The translations under genes were made by a program, and so were the position numbers. A DNA stretch of 64,000 nt, taken from assembly GCF_002237595.1 (NCBI RefSeq), contig NZ_CP022529.1:3224001-3288000 (forward strand), given 5' to 3'. Positions within the stretch are counted from its first letter, which is position 1. Each line of letters begins with the position of its first letter. This DNA is from Labrenzia sp. VG12 (lineage in GTDB: Bacteria > Pseudomonadota > Alphaproteobacteria > Rhizobiales > Stappiaceae). Under the pieces are notes generated by a model. It searched no databases, had not been told where the DNA came from, and saw only the letters and a program-made list of their open reading frames with translations. Below, in pieces: positions 33,525 to 41,027 of the stretch.

Positions 33525-35135
33525 ATGAAAAAACAAGCCGTTGCCAAACTCAGTACATTGCCGGACAGAGAGCCCCAATATGCGCTGGTCGCCGATGTCG
33601 ATCTGGTCGTCGTGCGCTTCGATGATGACGTCTCGGTGTTCTACGGCCGATGCCTCCACCGCGGCGCGCTGATGTCGGATGGTTATGTCCAGGGCGACAA
33701 CCTGATTTGCGGTCTGCACTACTGGGACTACCGCCTCGACAGCGGCGTCTCGGAATACAACAATTCCGAGGCCCTGCCCAAGTTCCAGAGCTGGGTCGAG
33801 GGTGACGACGTTCTTGTCGATGAAGAGGAAATCGCGGCCTGGGCAAAAGATCATCCGCAACCGTTTCAGCGCGATCAGTATCTCGGCCTTTATGCCGATA
33901 CCAGCCACGGCACCGAGGAAGAACCTTACACTGGCCTCATCCAGCAATATGCCCGCGACGGCCTCACCAAGACCGGCCATCACGGACGTGTCGACGCCAT
34001 GGGCGTGCCGCGCACGCAGCTGCCCGACTGGGACGATATCCAGATCCTGACCGCCCAGCTGCAGCGCTTTCCCCTGCTTGACGGCGACCCCGTCGGCACC
34101 GATGTCGTTATCGGCCCGAACGCCCAGAAGCCGCTGCGCCTGAAGATCCCGCTCTTTGTCTCCGACATGAGTTTCGGCGCGCTTTCGGAGCCGGCGAAGA
34201 TCGCGCTTGCCCGCGGCGCCGAGCTTGCCGGCACCGGCATCTGTTCCGGCGAAGGCGGCATGCTGCCGGAAGAGCAGGAAGCCAATTCCCGTTACTTTTA
34301 CGAACTTGCCTCGGCGCGGTTCGGCTTTGACTGGCCGAAGCTCAACAAGGTCCAGGCTTTCCATTTCAAGGGAGGTCAAGGCGCGAAGACCGGCACCGGC
34401 GGGCATCTGCCCGGCGCGAAGGTCAAAGGCAAGATCGCCGAGGTGCGGGGGCTAGAAGAAGGTACGGATGCCATCTCGCCGCCGCGCTTCCCGGACTGGA
34501 CGGAGTGTTCTGAGGTGAAGGATTTTGCCGACGAGGTGCGCAGCCGCACGGGCGGCATCCCGATCGGCTACAAGCTCTCCGCCCAGCATATCGAAAAGGA
34601 CATCGACGCCGCGCTTGAGATCGGCGTGGACTACATCATTCTGGACGGCCGCGGCGGTGGCACCGGGGCGGCCCCGATCATCTTCCGGGACAACATATCC
34701 GTGCCGACCATCCCGGCGCTTGCCCGCGCGCGGCGCCATCTCGACAGAAGCGGTCGCAGCGATGTGTCACTGGTCATCACGGGCGGCCTCAGGAAACCGG
34801 CCGATTTCGTGAAGGCCATGGCTCTTGGTGCCGACGCAATTGCCGTTTCCAACTCTGCAATGCAGGCGATTGGCTGCATTGCCATGCGCGCCTGCCACAC
34901 CAACAACTGTCCGGTCGGGATTGCCACCCAGAAACCCCATCTGGTCAACCGCCTGCAGATCGAAAAATCCGCCCGCCAGCTGACGAATTTCTTCGAAGCG
35001 TCCGTGGAGCTGATGCAGGTGATGGCGCGTGCCTGCGGCTATTCGCATCTGAACCAGTTCAACCCGGACGACCTGACAACCTGGAAACGGGAAATGGCCG
35101 ATCTGTCCGGTGTCGCCTATGGCGGCGTTGCCTGA
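33525..35135 (+). CDS. Rieske ferredoxin domain fused to glutamate synthase-like FMN/3Fe-4S domain
   Basis: A 536-residue cytoplasmic redox protein. Residues about 1-110 form a Rieske 2Fe-2S domain with Cys43/His45 and Cys62/His65 (CLH and CGLH motifs). Residues about 150-520 are the FMN-binding half of glutamate synthase, with SDMSFGALSEPAKIALARGA, FHFKGGQGAKTGTGGHLPG, and the three Cys of the 3Fe-4S cluster at 451, 457 and 462 (CIAMRACHTNNC). The glutamine amidotransferase domain and the GltD partner are missing, so it cannot be normal glutamate synthase. It lies 29 bases before the Rieske-ThDP fusion and the membrane module. The physiological reaction is unknown. Confidence 0.9.
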   Translation: MKKQAVAKLSTLPDREPQYALVADVDLVVVRFDDDVSVFYGRCLHRGALMSDGYVQGDNLICGLHYWDYRLDSGVSEYNNSEALPKFQSWVEGDDVLVDEEEIAAWAKDHPQPFQRDQYLGLYADTSHGTEEEPYTGLIQQYARDGLTKTGHHGRVDAMGVPRTQLPDWDDIQILTAQLQRFPLLDGDPVGTDVVIGPNAQKPLRLKIPLFVSDMSFGALSEPAKIALARGAELAGTGICSGEGGMLPEEQEANSRYFYELASARFGFDWPKLNKVQAFHFKGGQGAKTGTGGHLPGAKVKGKIAEVRGLEEGTDAISPPRFPDWTECSEVKDFADEVRSRTGGIPIGYKLSAQHIEKDIDAALEIGVDYIILDGRGGGTGAAPIIFRDNISVPTIPALARARRHLDRSGRSDVSLVITGGLRKPADFVKAMALGADAIAVSNSAMQAIGCIAMRACHTNNCPVGIATQKPHLVNRLQIEKSARQLTNFFEASVELMQVMARACGYSHLNQFNPDDLTTWKREMADLSGVAYGGVA

Positions 35136-35164
35136 CCTGACACGACTTTGAGGGAGAGAGACTT

Positions 35165-37141
35165 ATGGACACGGAAAATCTCGACTGGATCAAGGTCGGC
35201 ACCACTGACGATCTGCCCGAAGGCCGGGTCAAGACGGTCACGGCCCGCACCACCTCGATCTGCCTGTCCCATTTCGACGGCCAGTGGGCGGCCATGGACA
35301 ATCACTGCCCGCATCAGCGCGGTCCTCTGGGCGAAGGCTCCATCGAAAAGGGCACGGACGGCAAATGCTGGATCCGCTGCCCCTGGCATGGTTGGGATTT
35401 CGACCCGCTGACGGGTGCCCCTCCCGGTGGCCACGAGGATTCGGGCCAGAAGATCTTCCCTCTCAAGATCGAGGACGGCGAGATCTTTGTCGGCCTGGAA
35501 GCCGAACCGCCGCATGAGCGCACGGTGACCGACGTCATGGCCGAGACCATGGTCAACTGGGGCGTGAAACGCATCTTCGGCATGGTCGGCCATTCCAATC
35601 TCGGCCTTGCGGATGCCATTCGCCTGCAGGTCAACAAGGGTAATCTCGGTTATGTCGGTATTCGTCATGAGGGCGCAGCCGCCTTTGCGGCCTCCGCCTA
35701 TGGCAAGCTGACCGGCAAACCCGCTGGCTGCCTGACAATTGCCGGACCGGGGGCCACCAATCTCCTGACCGGGCTCTGGGATGCCAAGGTCGACAGGGCG
35801 CCCGTCCTGGCCCTGACCGGCCAGGTACAGACCCAGGTGTTCGGGCCGGGTGCCTTTCAGGATATCGATCTGAAATCGGCGTTCGAGGCCGTCGCCCGGT
35901 TTTCGCAGCCCGTCCTGTCCTCATCCAACCATGCGGAACTGATGACGCTCGCGCTGAAGACCGCCACACTGGAGCAGGACGTCAGCCACCTGATTTTCCC
36001 GGACGACGTCCAGACCATCGCGAGCGACCAGGCTCCGTCCGGGCCCGAAGGACGGGTCTCCCGTTCCGAAATCAGCCCGCCGCCGGAGGACCTGCAAAAG
36101 GCCCGCGAGATGTTGCAGGAGGCCAAACGGCCCGTGATCATCATGGGCTACGGTGCGTTGCAGGCCCGTGAGAAGGTCATCGAACTGGCCGAACATCTGG
36201 GCGCACCGGTGCTGACGACCTTCAAGGGCAAGGGCCTGATACCGGACAATCATCCGAACGCCGCCGGTGTACTCGGGCGGTCCGGCACGCCGATCGCAAG
36301 CTGGCTGATGAACGAGGCCGATCTGATCCTGGCGCTCGGCAGTTCCTTCTCCAACCACACGGGCATTGCGTCTTACAAGACTATCATCCAGGTCGACTAC
36401 GAGCGCATGCAGCTCGGCAAGTTCCATCCCGTTTCACTTCCCATCTGGGGCGAGATCGGCGCCTTCTGTGACGCAATCCGGCCGAAGCTGGAAAAGTCTG
36501 CGCATGCGGCCTATCAGCTCGCCGAACTTTTCGAACGCTGGCAAATCTGGCGCGATGAAAAGGAAACCCGTCTGACGGAAGACCGTGGCCAGGGCATTCA
36601 CTCGGCTGCAATCTTCAAGGTCCTGACGGAGCTTTGCCCGGAAGACGCGATCATTCCGGTCGATGTCGGCAACAACACCTATTCCTTCGGCCGCTATTTC
36701 GAACCGCGCGGTCAGCGCATCCTGATGTCCGGCTATCTGGGCTCCATCGGCTTCGGTCTGCCGGCGGCGATCGGCGCCTGGTGCGCCACGCAGGATTTCG
36801 AGGAATACCGGGGCCGCAAGGTGATCTCGATTTCGGGTGACGGTGGCTTCGGCCAATACGCGATGGAGTTTACCACCGCCGTGAAATACGGCATGAACAT
36901 CACCCATATCCTCCTGAACAATTCCGAACTCGGCAAGATTTCCAAGGAACAGCGTTCCGGTGAATGGCCAGTCTGGGAAACCACCCTCACGAACCCGTCC
37001 TTCGCCGCCTTCGCCCGGCTTTGCGGCGGGCATGGCCACCGGGTCACGGACGCCTCAGAGCTAGGGGATGCCATCGGCGCGGCAATCGCCCTTGACGGGC
37101 CGTCGCTGGTGGAAATCGTCACGGATGCGGATCTGGTGTGA
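35165..37141 (+). CDS. Rieske 2Fe-2S domain fused to ThDP-dependent enzyme
   Basis: A 658-residue fusion. Residues about 5-112 are a Rieske domain with Cys48/His50 (CPH) and Cys72/His75 (CPWH). Residues about 118-658 are a full three-domain thiamine-diphosphate enzyme of the acetolactate synthase/pyruvate oxidase class: catalytic Glu169 in IRHEGAAAFA, the GPGATN turn, and the ThDP/Mg motif GDG at 558-560 ending in Asn585-Asn586. No recognisable quinone-dependent PoxB C-terminal tail is seen. A built-in Rieske centre suggests electrons leave the ThDP intermediate one by one, as in oxidative 2-oxo acid decarboxylation. The substrate is unknown. This domain pairing is not one I know from a characterised enzyme. 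Confidence 0.9.
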   Translation: MDTENLDWIKVGTTDDLPEGRVKTVTARTTSICLSHFDGQWAAMDNHCPHQRGPLGEGSIEKGTDGKCWIRCPWHGWDFDPLTGAPPGGHEDSGQKIFPLKIEDGEIFVGLEAEPPHERTVTDVMAETMVNWGVKRIFGMVGHSNLGLADAIRLQVNKGNLGYVGIRHEGAAAFAASAYGKLTGKPAGCLTIAGPGATNLLTGLWDAKVDRAPVLALTGQVQTQVFGPGAFQDIDLKSAFEAVARFSQPVLSSSNHAELMTLALKTATLEQDVSHLIFPDDVQTIASDQAPSGPEGRVSRSEISPPPEDLQKAREMLQEAKRPVIIMGYGALQAREKVIELAEHLGAPVLTTFKGKGLIPDNHPNAAGVLGRSGTPIASWLMNEADLILALGSSFSNHTGIASYKTIIQVDYERMQLGKFHPVSLPIWGEIGAFCDAIRPKLEKSAHAAYQLAELFERWQIWRDEKETRLTEDRGQGIHSAAIFKVLTELCPEDAIIPVDVGNNTYSFGRYFEPRGQRILMSGYLGSIGFGLPAAIGAWCATQDFEEYRGRKVISISGDGGFGQYAMEFTTAVKYGMNITHILLNNSELGKISKEQRSGEWPVWETTLTNPSFAAFARLCGGHGHRVTDASELGDAIGAAIALDGPSLVEIVTDADLV

Positions 37142-37163
37142 TGGCGGTCCACTCTCCCACTTT

Positions 37164-37277
37164 GTCATCCCGGCCGAAGCGAAGCGCAGAGCCGGGACCC
37201 AGGACTCCCCGGAAACCCCGGTGCCATCGACCGTCTGATGATGAAAGGTCCTTGGTCCCCGCTGTCGCGGGGATGAC
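37164..37277. repeat. Intergenic GTCATCCC...GGGATGAC repeat, family B copy 1
   Basis: The element begins GTCATCCCGG with CGAAGCGAAGCGCAGAGCC and GGGACCCAGG, and ends CCCCGCTGTCGCGGGGATGAC. The outer ends are inverted repeats of each other. A close full-length relative lies at 61744-61857, including the order of inner hairpins. No ORF is inside. Confidence 0.78.
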
Positions 37278-37303
37278 AGGTTGGGGCAACACCTTCTTCA
37301 CGT

Positions 37304-37345
37304 CGTCATCCCATGGCTTGACCATGGGATCCACACCGTTTCCCA
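37304..37345. repeat. Intergenic palindromic repeat, family A copy 3
   Basis: GTCATCCCATGG, a 5-base loop and CCATGGGATCCACACC match copies 1 and 2. A degenerate second half (GGTCGAGCCCCGCAATAACG) follows at about 37391-37410. It lies directly after the family B copy, so two repeat types are stacked in one intergenic region. Confidence 0.75.
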
Positions 37346-37502
37346 TCCGCTTGAATGCTCGTTTCGGGGGCATGGTTGGGTTACGGACGACGAGGTCGAG
37401 CCCCGCAATAACGCAAACAGATGGCTTTTCAGCTCTTGGCAACGCAGCCGTCTCGGCTAGTCTGTTGTCAGGGCATTCCGAGCTGAGGGAGGGGAGCACG
37501 CA

Positions 37503-37724
37503 GTGCAGACAGCATCCTTGTTGCTAGAGATCGGCCGCTATTACCTGATGGCCGGCGGCGTGGTCGCCGCCGCCTTCCTGGTGATCGGCATTGACCGGGT
37601 CGAGCCCTCCGCGCGCGGCTCATACGTCTTCCGGCCCTTGCTCATTCCCGGCATCTGCCTGATCTGGCCCCTTGTGCTCTACCGCTGGCTCAAGCTTGAA
37701 CGCGGCGAGGAGGACGCAAGATGA
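37503..37724 (+). CDS. Small membrane protein of the Rieske cluster (73 aa)
   Basis: A 73-residue protein with two predicted membrane helices (about 14-31 and 43-60) and a charged C-terminus KLERGEEDAR. GTG 37503 follows GGGGAG. The stop overlaps the next start as ATGA. I do not recognise a family. By position it is the first subunit of a five-gene, translationally coupled membrane module that follows the two Rieske-fused soluble enzymes, separated from them by an intergenic region with repeats. Confidence 0.75.
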   Translation: MQTASLLLEIGRYYLMAGGVVAAAFLVIGIDRVEPSARGSYVFRPLLIPGICLIWPLVLYRWLKLERGEEDAR

Positions 37725-37891
37725 AACGTGCCCACCGAACCGCCCATGCCCGGATCTGGACCGTTCTCGGCATCCTGTTGCCGCTGGTCTTCTTCACGAT
37801 CCTGGCCCTGAGGCAGACACCACCGGCCGACCGTCCTGCCGTCCTGATCGAGGCTCCTGCCGCTACCTCCGCCGGAGAGACCGCACAATGA
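37721..37891 (+). CDS. Very small membrane protein of the Rieske cluster (56 aa)
   Basis: A 56-residue protein, starting MKRAHRTAHARIWT, with one hydrophobic helix (about 13-30, VLGILLPLVFFTILAL) after a basic N-terminus and a short Pro/Ala-rich tail. Both ends overlap neighbours by ATGA (37721-37724 and 37888-37891), which strongly supports that it is translated. No family is recognised. It is probably an assembly factor or minor subunit of the membrane complex. It is short enough to be missed by usual gene-length cut-offs. Confidence 0.75.
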   Translation: MKRAHRTAHARIWTVLGILLPLVFFTILALRQTPPADRPAVLIEAPAATSAGETAQ

Positions 37892-38955
37892 GTGTTCAAT
37901 ACACCCCGGTCATCTGGAACCGGAACAAGATCTTCTACGACGCGGTCCTTCTGATTGCCGTTGCGCTCTATCTCTATGTCTTCATCCGCGTCGGCCCGTC
38001 TTATGAGGATGTCAGCAAGCCGATCGACGGCGCCATCCTGCGCATGCGGGCCTTCGGCAGCTGCGCCTTCCTGATGTTGACCGTGATCCTGTGCATCGGA
38101 CCGCTTGCCCGGCTTGACCGGCGCTTCCTGCCGCTCCTGTACAATCGCCGGCATTTTGGCGTGATGACTGCCGGCATCGCGGCCGTGCACGCCAACTACG
38201 TCCTGACCTGGTATTTCAACTTCTCGCCGACGGATCGCTATGTCGCGCTTCTTTCTTCCAACACCAGCTATGGTCAGCTTCTCGGATTTCCGTTCGAGAC
38301 CCTGGGGATCGTCGCGCTTCTGATCCTGTTCGTCCTGGCAGCCACCAGCCATGATTTCTGGCTGAGTTTCCTGGGCGCACCGATCTGGAAGGCGCTGCAT
38401 ATGTCCATTTACGTGGCCTATGCCTGTGTCGTCCTGCATGTGGCGCTTGGAGCCTTGCAGGGCCCGGCCGATCCGATCTTCACCAGTGTCGTGGCTGCGA
38501 GCGTCGTACTTGTCTCCGGCCTTCATTTTGCGACCGGTCGCATGGAAGCGAGGCGCGAACGCGGTGAACGCACCGCTCAAGCCTCGCTGGAGCAGCAGGG
38601 CTGGGTCGTTGCCGGTGACCTCGACGAGATCGATGACGACTGCGCGAAGGTCGTCACCCTCGCCGAAGACGAACGGGTCGCCATCTTCAAGTATGACGGC
38701 AAGCTGTCGGCGATCACCAATGCCTGCGCCCACCAGAATGGTCCGCTCGGTGAGGGCAAGGTGCTCTGGGGCTGCATCACCTGTCCCTGGCATGGTTACC
38801 AGTACAATCTGGCTGACGGGCGCGCCCCGGCACCGTTTACCGAAAAGATCTCCACCTACCGGCTGCAGCTGATCGGCTCGACCATCCTGCTGGATCCGAA
38901 CGCCCTTCCCCCCGGAACCCATGTGGACCCAGTCGAGATCGGAGACGCGGCATGA
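37888..38955 (+). CDS. Ferric-reductase-like membrane protein with C-terminal Rieske domain
   Basis: A 355-residue inner-membrane protein. Residues about 18-215 contain five or six membrane helices of the ferric-reductase-like type. Four His are spaced as two pairs, His89/His101 and His171/His184, suited to bind two b haems. Residues about 233-340 are a Rieske domain with Cys280/His282 (CAH) and Cys299/His302 (CPWH); an extra Cys296 lies close by. The likely role is electron transfer between the Rieske-fused soluble enzymes and the quinone pool or another membrane acceptor. ATG 37888 overlaps the previous stop. No FAD/NAD-binding ferric-reductase domain is present; the Rieske domain takes its place. 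Confidence 0.88.
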   Translation: MSVQYTPVIWNRNKIFYDAVLLIAVALYLYVFIRVGPSYEDVSKPIDGAILRMRAFGSCAFLMLTVILCIGPLARLDRRFLPLLYNRRHFGVMTAGIAAVHANYVLTWYFNFSPTDRYVALLSSNTSYGQLLGFPFETLGIVALLILFVLAATSHDFWLSFLGAPIWKALHMSIYVAYACVVLHVALGALQGPADPIFTSVVAASVVLVSGLHFATGRMEARRERGERTAQASLEQQGWVVAGDLDEIDDDCAKVVTLAEDERVAIFKYDGKLSAITNACAHQNGPLGEGKVLWGCITCPWHGYQYNLADGRAPAPFTEKISTYRLQLIGSTILLDPNALPPGTHVDPVEIGDAA

Positions 38956-39713
38956 GCTGGAGACAGACAAAAGATGCACCGTTTTTCGTCGGCTACCTGA
39001 ACGCAGTGCCAAAACCCCTTGTGATGTTCCTGGCCGTCTTCTCGGTCTGCTTTGCCGCTGGCCTCGGACTGGCGGCGCTGGCGCTGTCCTCCACCCAGAA
39101 CGACCCGGGCAGCGGCGGCTTTCAGTGGGGCAACCGCTTTGAAAATGTCGGCATCCTGGAACTCCGCCCCTACCCCGTTTTGCGCGTCCCTTCGGACGGC
39201 GAGACACCTGCGCGGACCTACATGCTGACCGGACAGGGCAAACGCGGCGCATTTGACCAGGCCGAAACCAACAGGGGCGAATCCGTGACCCTGCGCGGTG
39301 TCCCGGTCGCACGGGGCGACCTCACGATGATCCAGGTCGGCCGTGTTGAAGCCGTTGAAGGTGAAGTTGCCGGATTTACTCCATCAGAACCTGTCCCCCT
39401 CGGTCGCTGGAAACTGACCGGCGAGATCTGCGACGGCAAATGCTACGCCGGAGCCATGCGTCCGGGCCGGGGCCTCGCCCACAAGGCCTGTGCCGATTTG
39501 TGCCTCACCGGCGGTATCCCGCCCGTCTTCGTCTCCTCAGGCGACGTCAACGGCCGCAACTTTTTCCTGATGGCCGACAGCGACGGCAATCTCCTGGGCG
39601 ACGAGATCGATCCGCTGCTGGCCCTTTTCATCGAGGTGGAAGGCGATGTCGAACAGCTTGACGATCTCCTGGTCTTCAAGGTGGATCTGGCAAGTGCGAG
39701 GATCCTGAAATGA
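38952..39713 (+). CDS. Membrane-anchored four-cysteine protein of the Rieske cluster
   Basis: A 253-residue protein with an N-terminal membrane anchor (about 23-46) and a soluble part probably in the periplasm. The conserved-looking segment at 157-190 contains two CxxxC pairs, Cys160/Cys164 and Cys180/Cys184, with His177 between them and a following GGIPPVF. This could bind a metal or cofactor or form disulfides. The family is not known to me by function. Start and stop both overlap neighbours by ATGA, so it belongs to the same membrane module. Confidence 0.8.
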   Translation: MSWRQTKDAPFFVGYLNAVPKPLVMFLAVFSVCFAAGLGLAALALSSTQNDPGSGGFQWGNRFENVGILELRPYPVLRVPSDGETPARTYMLTGQGKRGAFDQAETNRGESVTLRGVPVARGDLTMIQVGRVEAVEGEVAGFTPSEPVPLGRWKLTGEICDGKCYAGAMRPGRGLAHKACADLCLTGGIPPVFVSSGDVNGRNFFLMADSDGNLLGDEIDPLLALFIEVEGDVEQLDDLLVFKVDLASARILK

Positions 39714-39961
39714 GCGACACCCCGCAAAAACCCGCCTGGCAGACCATCCTGGTGGCACTGATCGCAACCGCGATCTTTGTCACCGCCGCCTACTACGTCT
39801 GGATCTACGCCAATATCGGTGTCAGAACGTTCGACCTCACCAAAGGCACACTGTTCACCGATCTCAGGTTCTTCATCGGTCTGCTCGCGGTGTTTCTGGT
39901 CCTGTCAGTGCTCGACAGGATCATCGAATTCGTGAAATCGAAAAGCGGCGGCGGACACTAG
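39710..39961 (+). CDS. Small membrane protein ending the Rieske cluster (83 aa)
   Basis: An 83-residue protein with two membrane helices (about 12-33 and 50-66) joined by a loop VRTFDLTKGTLFTDLRF and a Lys/Ser/Gly-rich tail ending in His. ATG 39710 overlaps the previous stop. Unrecognised. Position and coupling indicate a subunit of the same complex as the haem/Rieske membrane protein. Confidence 0.75.
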   Translation: MSDTPQKPAWQTILVALIATAIFVTAAYYVWIYANIGVRTFDLTKGTLFTDLRFFIGLLAVFLVLSVLDRIIEFVKSKSGGGH

Positions 39962-39976
39962 GCCTTATCTCTCCCT

Positions 39977-40004
39977 GTCATCCCCGCAAAAGCGGGGACC
40001 CAGG
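39977..40004. repeat. Short family B repeat, copy 2
   Basis: GTCATCCCCGCAAAAGCGG followed by GGACCCAGG. It contains a 6-bp hairpin CCCCGC/GCGGGG with an AAAA loop and is a single end of the family B element. It lies 16 bases past the last gene of the Rieske cluster, where the hairpin might also help end transcription. Confidence 0.65.
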
Positions 40005-40105
40005 AAGCTTCAAAACTAGCAGCTTCAATCAAGTTGTTGTGGGGATCAGGGCCCCGGATCTCCGATACGCTCCGTCCAGGATGGCTATCGGTCTCCACCT
40101 TTTCA

Positions 40106-40212
40106 CCTCATCCTGAGGAGGGTCGAAGGCCCGTCTCGAAGGGGGGGCAGCAAACACTGGAACAAGCGACCACTCCTTCGAGACGCGCGCAAGCGCGCTC
40201 CTCAGGATGAGG
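40106..40212. repeat. Intergenic inverted repeat, family D
   Basis: Perfect 15-bp inverted arms CCTCATCCTGAGGAG (40106-40120) and CTCCTCAGGATGAGG (40198-40212) enclose inner inverted segments (GTCTCGAAGG and CCTTCGAGAC) and a CGCGC-AAG-GCGCG-like turn. This CCTCATCCTGAGGAG type of palindrome is widespread in alphaproteobacterial intergenic DNA. No coding sequence is inside. Confidence 0.8.
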
Positions 40213-40232
40213 TTTCACAGGGAGCTGGCTAG

Positions 40233-41027
40233 TTAACCGCGCACCAGGTCCCGCAGCAACGCGTTGAACTTATCCAGCTCTTCCATGTGCGGCGCATGGC
40301 CGGAGTTTTCGAAGCCGTGGAAATGATAATCCGGTACGTTCGCGGCGTGCCAGGCATGCACGCCTTCACCATAAAGCTGGCTCTTGAGGCCCGCCGCCAG
40401 ATGGAACGGCACCGGGAAGTCTTTCAGGAGCGGCCGAAAGTCCTGTGCCGTCAGCGACGCCCACATCGGGCGCAGCATTTCCGGGTCTGCCGCAGCAATT
40501 TCCTTGCGGGCGGCAGCCAGTTGCCCCGGAGCAGGTTCAATCCCTTCCGCGAACAGCCGCAACGCAATCCGGCCGGGCAGTTTTGGCCAGTCGGCCACCA
40601 TGGCCTCCAGAACATGCCGGTTCAGGTCCGCATTCAGGCCGTTCAGGGTGCCGTTCGTCCAGTCTGCCGTGTTCAGCACCTTCGGCGACATGTCGATGGC
40701 CACGAATTCTGCAATCCGGTCGGCGCCGTAACGCTCGATGAGGGCGTAGGAAACCAGCGCTCCCATCGACCAGCCAACCAGAATGATGTTCTCAAGCTCC
40801 CGCTCGACCAGGGCGGCATAGACCGCATCGGCCGCCGAAGCGATGGAGAGCGGCAAGCGCCCCGCCGTTATGCCATGGCCGGGAAGATCTGGAACAATGC
40901 ACCGCGCGTGTGATTTCAGCGCATCGATCTGGCCTTGAAAGAACTGCCCGGGACAGGACCAGCCATGGATCAGGACCAGCGGCCGGCCCGTGCCTTCATC
41001 CCGGATATGCAGCAAATTGTCGTTCAC
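40233..41027 (-). CDS. Alpha/beta hydrolase of the Liv-type importer operon
   Basis: A 264-residue cytoplasmic alpha/beta hydrolase. The nucleophile is Ser87 in GWSMG, the oxyanion segment is HGWSCPGQ (21-28) and the catalytic His is His244 in SGHAPHME. It most resembles BioH/3-oxoadipate-enol-lactonase-like hydrolases, so an ester, lactone or thioester is a likely substrate. It overlaps the LivM-type gene by 4 bases and is the last gene of the importer operon. This suggests the imported compound or its CoA ester is hydrolysed. Confidence 0.88.
   Translation of the reverse strand: MNDNLLHIRDEGTGRPLVLIHGWSCPGQFFQGQIDALKSHARCIVPDLPGHGITAGRLPLSIASAADAVYAALVERELENIILVGWSMGALVSYALIERYGADRIAEFVAIDMSPKVLNTADWTNGTLNGLNADLNRHVLEAMVADWPKLPGRIALRLFAEGIEPAPGQLAAARKEIAAADPEMLRPMWASLTAQDFRPLLKDFPVPFHLAAGLKSQLYGEGVHAWHAANVPDYHFHGFENSGHAPHMEELDKFNALLRDLVRG

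Noticed and set aside
32556..34406. 616-codon minus-strand frame across the antiporter and Rieske-GltS genes
   Set aside because: Spans two well-supported plus-strand genes and the gap between them; typical antisense shadow.
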